A stretch of 64,000 nt of DNA from Paraburkholderia phytofirmans PsJN (GTDB lineage: Bacteria > Pseudomonadota > Gammaproteobacteria > Burkholderiales > Burkholderiaceae). The notes under the pieces were generated by a model, which saw nothing but the letters and a program-made list of their open reading frames with translations, was not told the origin of the DNA and did no database searches. The stretch lies in assembly GCF_000020125.1 (NCBI RefSeq), contig NC_010681.1, forward strand, positions 3,968,001-4,032,000. Direction: 5' to 3'. A program made the position numbers and the translations under genes. This document shows positions 18,015 to 28,479 of this stretch, piece by piece (the first letter of the stretch is position 1; every line of letters starts with the position of its first letter).

Positions 18015-18626
18015 TCAACGACGCATCACCTTTTCCGAAGGCGTCAGCGCTTCGATATAAGCCGGGCGGCTGAAAATGCGCTCGGCGTACTTCATCAGCG
18101 GCGCGGCGTTCTTCGACAGTTCGATGCCGTAGTGATCCAGACGCCACAGCAACGGTGCGATCGCGACGTCGAGCATCGAGAACTCTTCGCCGAGCATGTA
18201 CTTGTTCTTCAGGAAGATCGGCGCGAGTTGCGTCAGACGATCGCGGATCGCCAGACGGGCTTTCTCGTGATTCTTCTCCGCAGCCTTGCCCTTTTCGTTT
18301 TCGAGCGTGCCGACGTGAACGAACAGCTCTTTCTCGAAGTTCAGCAGGAACAGGCGGGCGCGGGCACGCTGCACCGGATCGGCCGGCATGAGTTGCGGGT
18401 GCGGGAAGCGCTCGTCGATATATTCGTTGATGATGTTCGATTCGTACAGAATCAGGTCCCGTTCGACGAGAATCGGCACCTGACCATACGGATTCATCAC
18501 GGCGATGTCTTCCGGCTTGTTAAACAGGTCGACGTCGCGGATCTCGAAGTCCATGCCCTTTTCGAACAACACCAGCCGGCAGCGCTGGGAGAACGGGCAA
18601 GTTGTGCCGGAATACAGAACCATCAT
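18015..18626 (-). CDS. sspA: Stringent starvation protein A (GST-fold RNA polymerase-associated protein)
   Basis: SspA is a glutathione-S-transferase-fold protein that binds RNA polymerase and affects transcription in starvation and acid stress. The 203-aa protein has the thioredoxin-like domain (residues 1-80) starting LYSGTTCPFSQRCRLVLFEKG, the PYGQVPIL segment with cis-proline, and a helical C-terminal domain. It sits between petC and sspB, a gene order common in beta-proteobacteria. SspA proteins generally lack transferase activity. Confidence 0.93.
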   Translation of the reverse strand: MMVLYSGTTCPFSQRCRLVLFEKGMDFEIRDVDLFNKPEDIAVMNPYGQVPILVERDLILYESNIINEYIDERFPHPQLMPADPVQRARARLFLLNFEKELFVHVGTLENEKGKAAEKNHEKARLAIRDRLTQLAPIFLKNKYMLGEEFSMLDVAIAPLLWRLDHYGIELSKNAAPLMKYAERIFSRPAYIEALTPSEKVMRR

Positions 18627-18721
18627 GTTTACGTTTCCTCAAAAAGCTGAAAGGCCAGCGCGCGGAAAAACCGTCCAACAGGTTTTTCCTGGCGCCGGCC
18701 CCACGCCGGGTGACGGCGTGA

Positions 18722-19477
18722 TTATTTGATATGTTTCCAGTACGCGGCGTTCAATCGCCAGGCGAAAAAGCTCAGGATACCGAGGAACATCAGCACCCAC
18801 ACGCCAAGCTGCTTGCGGGTTTTCTGAGTCGGTTCGGACATCCATGACAGGTACGACACGAGGTCGGCCACAGCAGAATCATAATCTACCGGCGACATCG
18901 TCCCCGGAGTGACCTGCTGGAAGCCCACGAATTTGTGTACCGTCTCGCCAGTTTTTTCGTCGGTTTCATCCCCGAACTTCGCGGTACGTTCGCCCTGAAG
19001 CTGCCACAGCACGTGAGGCATGCTCACGTTTTCATACACCAGATTGTTCCAGCCGGTCGGCCGCGTATTGTCGCGATAAAAAGTGCGCAAATACGTGTAC
19101 AGCCAGTCCTTGCCGCGCGCCCGCGCTTCCACCGACAAATCCGGCGGACTCGCGCCGAACCACGCTTTCGCGTCGTCCGGGCGCATGGCCACGGTCATGG
19201 TGTTGCCGACTTTGTCCGTGGTGAACAGCAAGTTCGCCTGAATTTCGTTCGGCGTAATGCCGATGTCGGTCAGGCGGTTGTAGCGCATCAGGTTCGCGCT
19301 GTGGCAATTCAGGCAGTAGTTTACAAACAATCGCGCGCCGTGCTGCAAGGAAGCGAAATTCTCCGCGTTATCCGGCGCGCGGTCGAGAGGGAAATTCTCG
19401 TCCGCGTAAGCCGGGGCGGCCAGCACCGCGAGCAGTGTCGCGCCGATCAGCGCGCACTTCGTAAGCAGTTTTTTCAT
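18722..19477 (-). CDS. petC: Cytochrome c1 of the bc1 complex
   Basis: Cytochrome c1 takes electrons from the Rieske protein and passes them to soluble cytochrome c in the periplasm. The 251-aa precursor has a Sec signal peptide probably cut after residue 25 (AAPAYA). The heme attachment motif CLNCH is at residues 55-59. The axial-ligand region is probably TMTVAMRPDDAKAWFG near residue 93. A C-terminal membrane helix (GVWVLMFLGILSFFAWRL) anchors it. It is the last gene of petA-petB-petC, 21 bases after petB. Confidence 0.95.
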   Translation of the reverse strand: MKKLLTKCALIGATLLAVLAAPAYADENFPLDRAPDNAENFASLQHGARLFVNYCLNCHSANLMRYNRLTDIGITPNEIQANLLFTTDKVGNTMTVAMRPDDAKAWFGASPPDLSVEARARGKDWLYTYLRTFYRDNTRPTGWNNLVYENVSMPHVLWQLQGERTAKFGDETDEKTGETVHKFVGFQQVTPGTMSPVDYDSAVADLVSYLSWMSEPTQKTRKQLGVWVLMFLGILSFFAWRLNAAYWKHIK

Positions 19478-19498
19478 TCGTGTTCTCCTGGCTCGCGA

Positions 19499-20878
19499 TT
19501 AGTGAGGCTTGAACCGCACCCGCTCGGGCGGCTGCTTGAACGTGCCAAGCCGCGTCCAGAACGGCATACCGAGGAAAAACGCGAAGTAGATCAGCGCACA
19601 AACCTGCGCGATCAGCGTGGCGGTCGGCGACGGCGGTTTAGTGCCGAGGAAGGCCAGCGTCAGGAACACGAGCACGAAGATCCCGTAGAACACCTTGTGA
19701 AAAAACGGCCGGTAACGGATCGACTTGACCGGCGACCGGTCGAGCCAAGGCAGGAAGAACAGCGACACCACCGCACTGCCCATCACCACCACGCCCCAGA
19801 ACTTCGATTCGGTGAACGCCATCGCCAAAATCACCAGCACAGCGAGCACCGGCAGGCCGAGTTTCCATTTTCCGCGGGCGCGCACCAGCGCGAGCAGGCC
19901 GAGCAACCCGATTATCACCATCAGCACGATCTTGAACGGATCCGTCGTGGCGCGCAGCATCGCGTAGAACGCCGTGAAATACCACACCGGCGCAATTTCA
20001 GGCGGCGTTTGCAGCGGATTGGCCGGCACGAAGTTGTTCGCTTCGAGGAAATACCCGCCCATCTCCGGCGCGAAGAAAATGATCGCCGCGAAGATCAGCA
20101 GGAACACCGACACGCCCATGAAATCGTGCACCGAGTAGTACGGATGGAACGGAATGCCATCGATCGGAATGCCGTCCGGATCCTTCTTCGCCTTGATCTC
20201 GATGCCGTCCGGGTTGTTCGATCCCACTTCGTGCAGCGCGACCAGGTGAGCGACCACCAGCCCGATCAGCACCAGCGGAATCGCGATCACGTGGAACGCG
20301 AAGAAGCGGTTCAGCGTGACGTCCGAGACCACGTAGTCGCCGCGAATCCACAGCGACAGGTCCGGCCCGATAAACGGAATCGCTGAGAACAGGTTGACGA
20401 TCACCTGCGCGCCCCAGAACGACATTTGCCCCCAAGGCAGCAGATAGCCGAAAAACGCTTCAGCCATCAGACACAGGAAAATCGCGCAGCCGAAAATCCA
20501 CACCAGTTCGCGCGGCTTGCGGTACGAGCCGTACATCAGCCCACGGAACATATGCAGATAGACGACGACGAAAAACATCGACGCGCCCGTGGAGTGCATA
20601 TAGCGGATCAGCCAGCCCCACGGCACCTCGCGCATGATGTACTCGACCGACGAAAACGCGAGCGTCGCGTCGGGCTTGTAGTTCATGGTGAGGAAGATAC
20701 CGGTGACGATCTGGTTGACCAGCACCAGCAGGGCAAGCGAACCGAAGAAGTACCAGAAGTTGAAGTTCTTCGGCGCGTAGTACTCGGAAACGTGCTTCTT
20801 CCACGTGGAAGTCAGCGGAAAGCGCCGGTCGATCCAGCCGACCAGCCCGGTCGTCTCTACTTCGTGTTCGATCGCCAT
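19499..20878 (-). CDS. petB: Cytochrome b of the bc1 complex
   Basis: Integral membrane subunit that carries the two b hemes and the quinol oxidation and reduction sites. The 459-aa protein has about eight or nine hydrophobic helices, conserved histidines in the MHSTGASMFFVVVYLHMFRG and FFAFHVIAIPLVLIGLVVAHL helices, and the PEW-loop equivalent PPEIAPVWYF at the quinol oxidation site. The ATG overlaps the petA stop by one base (TAATG), implying coupled translation. The length fits the fused bacterial form rather than the split b6/subunit IV type. Confidence 0.96.
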   Translation of the reverse strand: MAIEHEVETTGLVGWIDRRFPLTSTWKKHVSEYYAPKNFNFWYFFGSLALLVLVNQIVTGIFLTMNYKPDATLAFSSVEYIMREVPWGWLIRYMHSTGASMFFVVVYLHMFRGLMYGSYRKPRELVWIFGCAIFLCLMAEAFFGYLLPWGQMSFWGAQVIVNLFSAIPFIGPDLSLWIRGDYVVSDVTLNRFFAFHVIAIPLVLIGLVVAHLVALHEVGSNNPDGIEIKAKKDPDGIPIDGIPFHPYYSVHDFMGVSVFLLIFAAIIFFAPEMGGYFLEANNFVPANPLQTPPEIAPVWYFTAFYAMLRATTDPFKIVLMVIIGLLGLLALVRARGKWKLGLPVLAVLVILAMAFTESKFWGVVVMGSAVVSLFFLPWLDRSPVKSIRYRPFFHKVFYGIFVLVFLTLAFLGTKPPSPTATLIAQVCALIYFAFFLGMPFWTRLGTFKQPPERVRFKPH

Positions 20879-21498
20879 TACGCTTCTCCTTTCTCGTCCT
20901 TGCCGATCACGAGGCCGGTGGCCGAGGTGAACATGTAAGGCGGGATGTCGAGGTTCTGCGGCGCAGGTTTGTTCTTGAAGACGCGGCCGGCCATGTCATA
21001 GGTCGAGCCGTGGCAAGGGCACAGGAAGCCGCCTGGCCAGTCGTCCGGAAGATTGGGCTGCGCGCCCTCCTGGAAGCGCGGTGTCGGCGTACAGCCCAGA
21101 TGGGTGCACACGGCGACGGCGACGAAAAGGTTCTTGTGGTCGGTGCGTGAACGGAACTCGTTGTTGCAGTACTCCGGCAACGGCATCGAAAAAGGATTCT
21201 TGGTGTGGGGATCCGCTACTTCGTTATCGGCTTTCTGGACATCGGCGAGCATACGGTCGGTGCGGTTGATGATCCACACCGGCTTACCACGCCAGGCAAC
21301 GGTCTTCATGTCGCCGGGCTTGAGGTCACTGATATCGACTTCGACCGGGGCACCTGCTGCCTTGGCCTTTTCAGATGGTGCAAACGAACTAACAAAGGGT
21401 ACGACAGTGGCAACGCCTCCAATGCCACCTGCTACGGTCGTCGCTATCAGCCAGGTACGGCGGCTGCCGTCGACGCGTTCATCTTCCTTGTCTCGCAT
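20878..21498 (-). CDS. petA: Rieske iron-sulfur subunit of the bc1 complex
   Basis: The Rieske protein carries the [2Fe-2S] cluster that accepts electrons from quinol. With the start at 21498 it is 206 aa. An N-terminal GSRRTWLIAT twin-arginine motif followed by a hydrophobic helix targets and anchors it through the Tat pathway, whose genes lie at 23.9-25.5 kb. Cluster ligands are in CTHLGC (Cys131, His133) and CPCHG (Cys160, His163), with Cys136 and Cys162 forming the usual disulfide. In-frame starts further upstream (GTG at 21534) cannot be excluded. Confidence 0.95.
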   Translation of the reverse strand: MRDKEDERVDGSRRTWLIATTVAGGIGGVATVVPFVSSFAPSEKAKAAGAPVEVDISDLKPGDMKTVAWRGKPVWIINRTDRMLADVQKADNEVADPHTKNPFSMPLPEYCNNEFRSRTDHKNLFVAVAVCTHLGCTPTPRFQEGAQPNLPDDWPGGFLCPCHGSTYDMAGRVFKNKPAPQNLDIPPYMFTSATGLVIGKDEKGEA

Positions 21499-21753
21499 CA
21501 CACGCCCCACTTCTGAGTTGGATTTTTCCTTCACGTCTCTTCTACCGCCGCTAGTTTGCGCGAATGGAGTCGCCATTTACAAGGCCCGATTGCCAAAAAC
21601 CGTGCGAAGCCTTTGATAAATCAGGGTTTCTCCGTACTAATCGCAAACCGTTTTGCACCTCCTTTTAAGTGCCCTCTCCGTTATTCCTGCCTTTTGCTTC
21701 GCTAATGCGTTTTGGGTCGCTCTTGTGATTTGCGTCGCTCTTGCGATTGCGAT

Positions 21754-22500
21754 TCAAACGGGATTGGGGATATCGATAAAGAGGTGTTCGATATCGAACT
21801 GCTCTGAGAGATGCTTGCCCACCGCCTGCACGCCGAAGCGCTCGGTGGCATGATGGCCCGCCGCGAGAAACGCCACGCCGCTTTCCGCCGATGTGTGCAT
21901 CACCGACTCCGACACTTCGCCGGTCAGATAGACGTCGGCGCCCGCGTCGATGGCCGCGTCGAACATGCCTTGCGCGGCGCCCGTGCACCAGCCCACGCGG
22001 CGCAGTTCGCGGTCCGCGTCGCCGAATACGAGCGGCGTGCGACCGAGCGTCTGCTCGACTTGCGCGGTGAAGTGCGCGAGCGTGATCGGCATGGGAAACG
22101 TGGCGAGCCAGCCGAGGTCGTTCTCGCCGAAGCGGGCGTCGCTGATCCAGCCCATCTTGTGGCCGATCTGCGCGTTGTTGCCGAACTCGGGATGGTCGTC
22201 GAGCGGCAGGTGATAGGCGAACAGGTTCAGGTCGTTGGCGATCAGCAGCTTGAGCCGCGCGTGTTTGCGGCCGGTGATCTGCGGCGCCTCGTTGCGCCAG
22301 AAGTAGCCGTGATGAACCAGCACGGCATCCGCGCCCCAGTCGAGCGCGGCCTCCAGAAAGGCCGCCGAAGCGGTCACGCCGGTCGCAAGCTTATTGATCT
22401 TGCGACGCCCTTCGACCTGCAATCCATTAGGGCAATAGTCCTTGAAGCGCGCGGTTTCAAGGAGATTGTTCAAGTACAATTCAAGTTCGATCCGATCCAT
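21754..22500 (-). CDS. Nif3-like dinuclear metal centre protein (YbgI family)
   Basis: A 248-aa member of the NIF3/YbgI family, hexameric proteins with two metal ions; some are annotated as GTP cyclohydrolase type 2 or metal-chaperone-like, but the role is unsettled. Metal-ligand residues are visible in VLVHHGYFW (near residue 63-66), [10 protein letters not shown] (near residue 97) and the C-terminal [15 protein letters not shown] lies 5 bases before the ATG. Only 19 bases separate this start from the divergent protease gene. The 255 bases between its stop and petA (21499-21753) contain no gene. Confidence 0.85.
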   Translation of the reverse strand: MDRIELELYLNNLLETARFKDYCPNGLQVEGRRKINKLATGVTASAAFLEAALDWGADAVLVHHGYFWRNEAPQITGRKHARLKLLIANDLNLFAYHLPLDDHPEFGNNAQIGHKMGWISDARFGENDLGWLATFPMPITLAHFTAQVEQTLGRTPLVFGDADRELRRVGWCTGAAQGMFDAAIDAGADVYLTGEVSESVMHTSAESGVAFLAAGHHATERFGVQAVGKHLSEQFDIEHLFIDIPNPV

Positions 22501-22519
22501 ATAAACCTCTAGTCTTCAG

Positions 22520-23743
22520 ATGCTTAGACGCTTTTGGCTGTTCTTTGCCCAAGCGGTGACCGTGCTGTTGGCGCTCATGTTCATCATTGCGACCCTCAAA
22601 CCGCAGTGGCTCCAGCGTCAAGGGCAATTCGGCAAGCAACTCGCCGAACCGATCGTCGCGCTGCGGGAAGTAGCGCCAGGCATCGGGAGCGGCCCAGCTC
22701 AGGCGTCGTACGCGGACGCCGCGCAAAAGGCCATGCCCGCGGTCGTCAATGTGTTTTCCAGCAAGGATGGCTCACTGCCGCCCGACCCGCGCGCGAAAGA
22801 TCCGCTATTCCGCTACTTCTTCGGCGACAAGAACCGCAAGCAGCAGGAACAGCCCGCGTCCAATCTGGGCTCTGGCGTGATAGTGAGTTCGGAAGGTTAC
22901 ATTCTAACGAACCAGCACGTCGTGGACGGTGCCGATCAGATCGAAATCGCGCTTGCCGACGGCCGCACCACGAATGCCAAGGTGATCGGCATCGATCCGG
23001 AAACCGATCTGGCCGTGCTCAAGGTCAACATGACCAACCTGCCCACCATCACACTCGGCCGCATGGACCAGACGCGTGTGGGCGACGTGGTGCTTGCCAT
23101 CGGCAATCCGTTCGGCGTCGGCCAGACGGTGACCATGGGCATTGTCAGCGCGCTCGGGCGCAATCACCTCGGCATCAACACGTTCGAAAACTTCATTCAG
23201 ACCGACGCGGCCATCAACCCGGGCAACTCGGGTGGCGCGCTGGTCGACGTGAACGGCAACCTGCTCGGCATCAACACCGCCATCTATTCGCGCTCGGGCG
23301 GCTCGCTCGGCATCGGCTTCGCGATTCCCGTTTCGACAGCGAGGAGCGTGCTGGAGAGCATCATCACCACGGGTTCGGTCACGCGCGGCTGGATCGGCGT
23401 CGAACCGCAGGACGTTACGCCGGAGATCGCCGAATCGTTCGGGCTGGAGCAGAAGTCGGGCGCGATTGTCGCGGGCGTGCTGAAGAACGGCCCGGCGGAC
23501 CGTGCGGGCATCAAACCGGGCGACATTCTCGTGAGCGTGAACGGCCAGGAAATTACCGACACCACGCGTCTGCTGAATGTGATCGCGCAGATCAAGCCGG
23601 GCACGGCCGCGAAGGTGCATCTGGTGCGCAAGAGCCGCGAGATGGATCTGGATGTCACCATCGGCAAACGCCCGCCTCCGCCGAAGCAACCAGCCGAAGA
23701 CAATGGCGGCGGCAGCGGCGATCAGGACGACGACGGCGGTTGA
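22520..23743 (+). CDS. Do-like serine protease, DegS/AlgW type
   Basis: A 407-aa periplasmic protease anchored by an N-terminal membrane helix (residues 4-27). The trypsin-like domain has the full catalytic triad: His133 in TNQHVVDG, Asp163 in PETDLAVL and Ser237 in GNSGGAL. A single PDZ domain follows (about residues 290-380, with GVLKNGPADRAGIKPGDILVS). A membrane anchor plus one PDZ domain is the DegS/AlgW layout, which senses misfolded outer-membrane proteins and starts the sigma-E response; that role is inferred. A strong terminator follows. Confidence 0.88.
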   Translation: MLRRFWLFFAQAVTVLLALMFIIATLKPQWLQRQGQFGKQLAEPIVALREVAPGIGSGPAQASYADAAQKAMPAVVNVFSSKDGSLPPDPRAKDPLFRYFFGDKNRKQQEQPASNLGSGVIVSSEGYILTNQHVVDGADQIEIALADGRTTNAKVIGIDPETDLAVLKVNMTNLPTITLGRMDQTRVGDVVLAIGNPFGVGQTVTMGIVSALGRNHLGINTFENFIQTDAAINPGNSGGALVDVNGNLLGINTAIYSRSGGSLGIGFAIPVSTARSVLESIITTGSVTRGWIGVEPQDVTPEIAESFGLEQKSGAIVAGVLKNGPADRAGIKPGDILVSVNGQEITDTTRLLNVIAQIKPGTAAKVHLVRKSREMDLDVTIGKRPPPPKQPAEDNGGGSGDQDDDGG

Positions 23744-23814
23744 CCTTAGCGAAAGGCAAACTGAAGTCAGCGTCCCTCAATAATCAAGCACAAGCCAGGC
23801 GCCACGGGCCAAAC

Positions 23815-23848
23815 AAAAAGGGCAGTCCACCATGGACTGCCCTTTTTG
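23815..23848. terminator. Bidirectional terminator between the DegS-like gene and tatC
   Basis: AAAAAGGGCAGTCCA pairs with TGGACTGCCCTTTTT over 15 bases around a 3-base loop. It serves two convergent genes. Confidence 0.92.
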
Positions 23849-23878
23849 CTTGCGTGAGTTCGCCGAATCGCTAAACCA

Positions 23879-24658
23879 TCATTCCGACGGGCTCGCGTCT
23901 TCGATCACCACCGGCTGCTTGCCGACGATCAACCGCGCCGCAATGATCCCCGCCTCGTACAGCACGATCAGCGGAATCGCCAGAATCAGCTGCGAGAACA
24001 CGTCCGGCGGCGTGACCACGGCGGAAATCACAAACGCGCCGACGATCACATACGGACGAATCTCCTTGAGCTTCTTGAGCGTCACCACGTTCATGCGCAC
24101 CAGCAGCACCACGACGATCGGCACCTCGAACGTCACGCCGAACGCAATGAACATGGTCAGCACGAAGCTCAGGTAATTGTCGATGTCCGTGGTCATCTCC
24201 GCGCCGAGCGGCGCGTTGTAGTGCGCCATCACGCGGAAAATGGTCGGGAACACCACGAAATACGCGAACGCCATGCCGCACAGGAACAGCGTGTAGCTGC
24301 TGCCCACCAGCGGCCCGACCAGTTTCTTCTCGTGCTGGTAAAGACCCGGCGCGACGAACGCCCAGATCTGGTAAAGCACGATCGGCAGCGCGATCACGAA
24401 GGCCACCAGCATAGTCACCTTCATCGGCACGAAGAACGAGCCGGTGACGTCGGTGACGATCATCTTGCCGTCCTTCGGCAGGTTCTGCATCAAAGGCCGC
24501 GCCAGCAACCGGAAGATATCCGGCGCCCAATACACGAGTCCGACGAACACCACGACGACGGCAAGGCCGGCGCGAATGATACGGTCGCGCAATTCAACGA
24601 GGTGGGAAATGAAGGTCTCTTCAGTGCCTTCGTCCTGGGTTTGCTGGGGGTCGCTCAC
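23879..24658 (-). CDS. tatC: Sec-independent protein translocase TatC
   Basis: TatC is the core receptor of the twin-arginine translocase, which exports folded proteins. The 259-aa protein has six hydrophobic segments, with the conserved N-terminal SHLVELRDRIIRA and the periplasmic-loop region FVAPGLYQHEKKL followed by FLCGMAFAYFVVFP. It is the last gene of tatA-tatB-tatC on the minus strand. Likely substrates in this window are the Rieske protein and the phosphatase-like lipoprotein at 56.2 kb, both of which carry twin-arginine motifs. Confidence 0.96.
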   Translation of the reverse strand: MSDPQQTQDEGTEETFISHLVELRDRIIRAGLAVVVVFVGLVYWAPDIFRLLARPLMQNLPKDGKMIVTDVTGSFFVPMKVTMLVAFVIALPIVLYQIWAFVAPGLYQHEKKLVGPLVGSSYTLFLCGMAFAYFVVFPTIFRVMAHYNAPLGAEMTTDIDNYLSFVLTMFIAFGVTFEVPIVVVLLVRMNVVTLKKLKEIRPYVIVGAFVISAVVTPPDVFSQLILAIPLIVLYEAGIIAARLIVGKQPVVIEDASPSE

Positions 24659-24692
24659 GCCGGCCCTCGGTTAGAGATTGTCGTTCTGATCA

Positions 24693-25211
24693 TCAGAAGA
24701 ACCGCGTCGGACGACGCATGCTGGTCGGCGTATGCCGCGCCACGCGCGCAGCGCCCGACTGCACACGCGTGCGGCGCGTGGTCGCGCGCTTGTACCACGT
24801 GGGCATGGCCGTCTGCTTGACGCGCCAGTTCTTGCGTTTGGCGGCCGCGGCGGGCGTGCTGCCCGACCACGAGGTGTTGCCCACATCTTCGAGCGCGCCA
24901 CCGGCAATGCTCGGCGACACCGACGAGCCGCTGTTCCACGCGTCGTTCAGTTCGGACTCGTGCTTGCGCAGGTTGTCCTGAACGGAGGTTTGGACATTGG
25001 TCGCGGCGGCCTCGAACTCGCTTTTCATCCGACGCAATTCGTCGAGTTCGATTTCGCGCGTGACTTCGGCCTTCACGTCGTTGATATACCGCTGTGCGCG
25101 GCCGAACAACGCGCCGGCCGTGCGGGCGACGCGTGGCAGGCGCTCAGGCCCGAGTACGACCAGCGCGACGACGCCGATCAGCGCCATCTTGGTTAGACCG
25201 AGGTCCAGCAT
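24693..25211 (-). CDS. tatB: Sec-independent protein translocase TatB
   Basis: TatB forms the substrate-binding complex with TatC. The 172-aa protein starts with the membrane helix LGLTKMALIGVVALVVLGPERLP, where the GPERLP turn is the TatB signature, followed by an amphipathic helix and a long, charged cytoplasmic tail ending in a basic, low-complexity stretch. It lies between tatA and tatC with gaps of 39 and 34 bases. Confidence 0.94.
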   Translation of the reverse strand: MLDLGLTKMALIGVVALVVLGPERLPRVARTAGALFGRAQRYINDVKAEVTREIELDELRRMKSEFEAAATNVQTSVQDNLRKHESELNDAWNSGSSVSPSIAGGALEDVGNTSWSGSTPAAAAKRKNWRVKQTAMPTWYKRATTRRTRVQSGAARVARHTPTSMRRPTRFF

Positions 25212-25250
25212 GAAGTGGAATGTCCGTCAGTAACGCGGGTAAGCCGCGGC

Positions 25251-25571
<321 letters not shown>

Positions 25572-25727
25572 TCATCTATACGTTACCGCGAGCTTCTCTG
25601 CTGCAACCCGCGACACGGAATGTCATTGTGACCAGACGATCGCGTCGGCGTCGTTACAATGCGGCAAAAACAACGGCCGCGCTATTGTCCGTGACCAAAA
25701 CTCACTAAACACACTTGCACTGCGGCG

Positions 25728-26093
25728 TCACCCCATGCGCTGCCAGGGGCGCGGTCCCGCGAGAATGTGCGCGTGCAGGTGATACACCTCCTGGCCGCCG
25801 CCCGGACCGGTATTGATTACCGTGCGAAAACCCGTTTCGCCGCCGGTGTACGCCACGCCCAGCTGATCGGCTAAACGCGCCACCAAGACCAGCATTCTAC
25901 CAAGCAGCGGTGCATCGCTTTCGGTGCAGTTCGACAGCGTGGCGATGTGCTTGCGCGGAATCACCAGCACATGCGTCTCCGCAGCCGGACGAATGTCGCG
26001 GAAGGCGACGAACTCGTCGTCTTCGTGGACTTTGGTCGACGGGATTTCGCCGGCAGCGATCTTGCAGAAAAGGCAGTTCGGGTCGTGGCTCAT
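25728..26093 (-). CDS. hinT: HIT-family purine nucleoside phosphoramidase (HinT-like)
   Basis: A 121-aa histidine-triad hydrolase, cytoplasmic, that cleaves AMP-lysine and related phosphoramidates. It has CLFCKIAAGEIPS at the N-terminus, the HVLVIPRKHI segment, and the catalytic histidine triad HLHAHIL near the C-terminus. The ATG at 26093 starts the conserved MSHDPNCLFC; an upstream in-frame start at 26132 is not supported by family length. In many beta-proteobacteria this gene lies between hisE and tatA as here. Confidence 0.9.
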   Translation of the reverse strand: MSHDPNCLFCKIAAGEIPSTKVHEDDEFVAFRDIRPAAETHVLVIPRKHIATLSNCTESDAPLLGRMLVLVARLADQLGVAYTGGETGFRTVINTGPGGGQEVYHLHAHILAGPRPWQRMG

Positions 26094-26174
26094 CGTATTC
26101 CTGACACAGTATGGCTGAAGCGCGAAGCCCACGCGGCGCGATTCACGTCAGGCCCGGCAACCGTCGGACGAAAC

Positions 26175-26570
26175 TCAGAACCAGCCACGCGGATTCGCGA
26201 GCGGCTTGTTATCGTACAGATACAGCCAGCCCTTGATAATACGGTACAACATCCAGATGCTCACGGCCCACAGAACGGGAATGCCGATCACCACGAACAG
26301 CAGCACACCGCCGATCGCGTAGCCCAGCAAGGCCATCCAGAAGGAGCGGATCTGCCACTCGAAATGGGCCTCGTACGGCGTGCCGACCACATCGGGCCGC
26401 TTTACGTAGTTGATGATGATCGCGATCAGGATCGTCAGGCCGCCCGTCAGCCAGTGGACCGCATACAGCGCGTACAGCACGTGGGTAAGCGTACGCAGGC
26501 TGCGCTCGCGCTCAGGTTCGAGAGCATTGCGATAGACCGGCGGCGGATAGCTCTCGTGCGACTGTTCCAT
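26175..26570 (-). CDS. Small membrane protein, DUF4870-like
   Basis: A 131-aa inner-membrane protein with three hydrophobic segments (about residues 30-50, 75-95 and 95-115). The pattern of a soluble N-terminus, then a VHWLTGGLTILIAIIINYVKR helix and an EAHFEWQIRSFWMALL segment, fits the DUF4870/YIP1-like small membrane proteins found next to hisE and hinT in Burkholderia. Function unknown. Its position inside the his-tat gene run suggests co-transcription rather than a shared task. Confidence 0.75.
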   Translation of the reverse strand: MEQSHESYPPPVYRNALEPERERSLRTLTHVLYALYAVHWLTGGLTILIAIIINYVKRPDVVGTPYEAHFEWQIRSFWMALLGYAIGGVLLFVVIGIPVLWAVSIWMLYRIIKGWLYLYDNKPLANPRGWF

Positions 26571-26664
26571 GCTTGCGTCCTCCCAAGGATGCGATCAGAT
26601 GCGTTCAGTGCGATATGGGCGCCGGTGCTCTCCACTTCAAGACGCGAGCGCGGACCCACTACGA

Positions 26665-27060
26665 TCAGTCGCCGTTCTGTTCGCGGTCGCGGCTCTTGCG
26701 CAGCGCCTTTTCCTCGATACCCGACATGCCTTCGCGGCGCTCCAGTTCGGCGAGCACGTCCGCCGGGCTGAGGTCGAAGTGCGACAGCATCACGAGGCAG
26801 TGAAACCACAGGTCCGCGACTTCGCCGACCAGCGCCTTCGGCGCGCCGCCGTGGCGTGCGTCCTTGGCGGCCAGCACGACTTCGGTGGCTTCTTCGCCGA
26901 TCTTCTTCAGCACCGCGTCGTCGCCCTTGTGGAACAGGCGCGACACATACGACACGTCTGGATCGCCGCCCTTGCGGCTGTCGATGATCGCCGCGAGGCG
27001 CATCAGCGTATCGGTCGTGGAGGCGGAGTCGGACGACGTGGTTTGCGTGGATTGCGTCAT
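26665..27060 (-). CDS. hisE: Phosphoribosyl-ATP pyrophosphatase
   Basis: HisE removes pyrophosphate from phosphoribosyl-ATP, the second step of histidine synthesis. The 131-aa protein has an all-helical MazG-like fold with the metal-binding signature [15 protein letters not shown] (about residues 54-68) and [14 protein letters not shown]. The ATG at 27060 overlaps the hisI stop in ATGA, so the long upstream frame is ignored. HisE and HisI are separate proteins here, not fused as in E. coli. Confidence 0.96.
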   Translation of the reverse strand: MTQSTQTTSSDSASTTDTLMRLAAIIDSRKGGDPDVSYVSRLFHKGDDAVLKKIGEEATEVVLAAKDARHGGAPKALVGEVADLWFHCLVMLSHFDLSPADVLAELERREGMSGIEEKALRKSRDREQNGD

Positions 27061-27467
27061 TTGTAAATGTGTTCGGGGTCTTTCAGCACGGGATCGACGG
27101 CGACCCAGTCGCCATCGTCCACCGAGCCTTCGAATTTCTGGAAGAAGCACGAGTGGCGGCCGGTGTGGCAGGCAATGCCCGACACCTGCTCCACTTTGAG
27201 CAAGACGACGTCTTCGTCGCAATCGAGCCGCACTTCGTGCACATGCTGCACGTGGCCGGACTCTTCGCCCTTGAACCACAGGCGCTGGCGCGATCGCGAA
27301 AAATACACCGCGCGATTGGTTTCGATGGTCTTGGCCAAGGCTTCGCGGTTCATCCAGGCGAACATGAGCACGTCGTTCGTCGACGCCTCCTGCGCGATTA
27401 CGGGCACGAGGCCGTTCGCGTCCCACTTGACCTTGTCGAGCCAGTTGACTGCCGATGGATTCACCAC
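27057..27467 (-). CDS. hisI: Phosphoribosyl-AMP cyclohydrolase
   Basis: HisI opens the purine ring of phosphoribosyl-AMP. The 136-aa protein has the conserved [25 protein letters not shown], and the zinc-binding residues in [10 protein letters not shown] and [10 protein letters not shown]. There is no ATG at the start; GTG codons at 27467 and 27464 are the candidates, with GAGG upstream. The first GTG lies one base after the hisF stop. It overlaps hisE by four bases. Confidence 0.95.
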   Translation of the reverse strand: MVNPSAVNWLDKVKWDANGLVPVIAQEASTNDVLMFAWMNREALAKTIETNRAVYFSRSRQRLWFKGEESGHVQHVHEVRLDCDEDVVLLKVEQVSGIACHTGRHSCFFQKFEGSVDDGDWVAVDPVLKDPEHIYK

Positions 27468-27468
27468 G

Positions 27469-28242
<774 letters not shown>

Positions 28243-28450
28243 GATCTTGCAATTCTGCCAATACCGCTGATGAGGCCGCTCGCTTTGGGACTTCGACGAG
28301 CGGCGCAAGGTCGGCGCGGCGCGGTCGCGCTGCGCCGCCGGTGAGTCGCACGCGGGCGGCCTCAGGCGCTCTGCCGGTGCATGACCGCGTCCGTTTCGGC
28401 TGCCGGCGATTCGTTCACCGCGCCGCCGGCCGCAAACGCGAGACGCGGGC

Positions 28451-28470
28451 GGCGAGCCTGAAGGCTCGCC
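28451..28470. other. Perfect hairpin downstream of hisA
   Basis: GGCGAGCCT and AGGCTCGCC pair over 9 bases around GA, 10 bases after the hisA stop on the minus strand, with no T tract. It may attenuate or stabilise mRNA between hisA and hisF. The rest of the 237-base hisF-hisA gap is GC-rich and holds no gene I can support. Confidence 0.5.
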
Positions 28471-28479
28471 ACAGCAAGC

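Noticed and set aside
18935..20386. 483-aa plus-strand ORF opposite petC and petB
   Set aside because: Antisense shadow with extreme Arg/His content; the opposite strand codes for well-known proteins.
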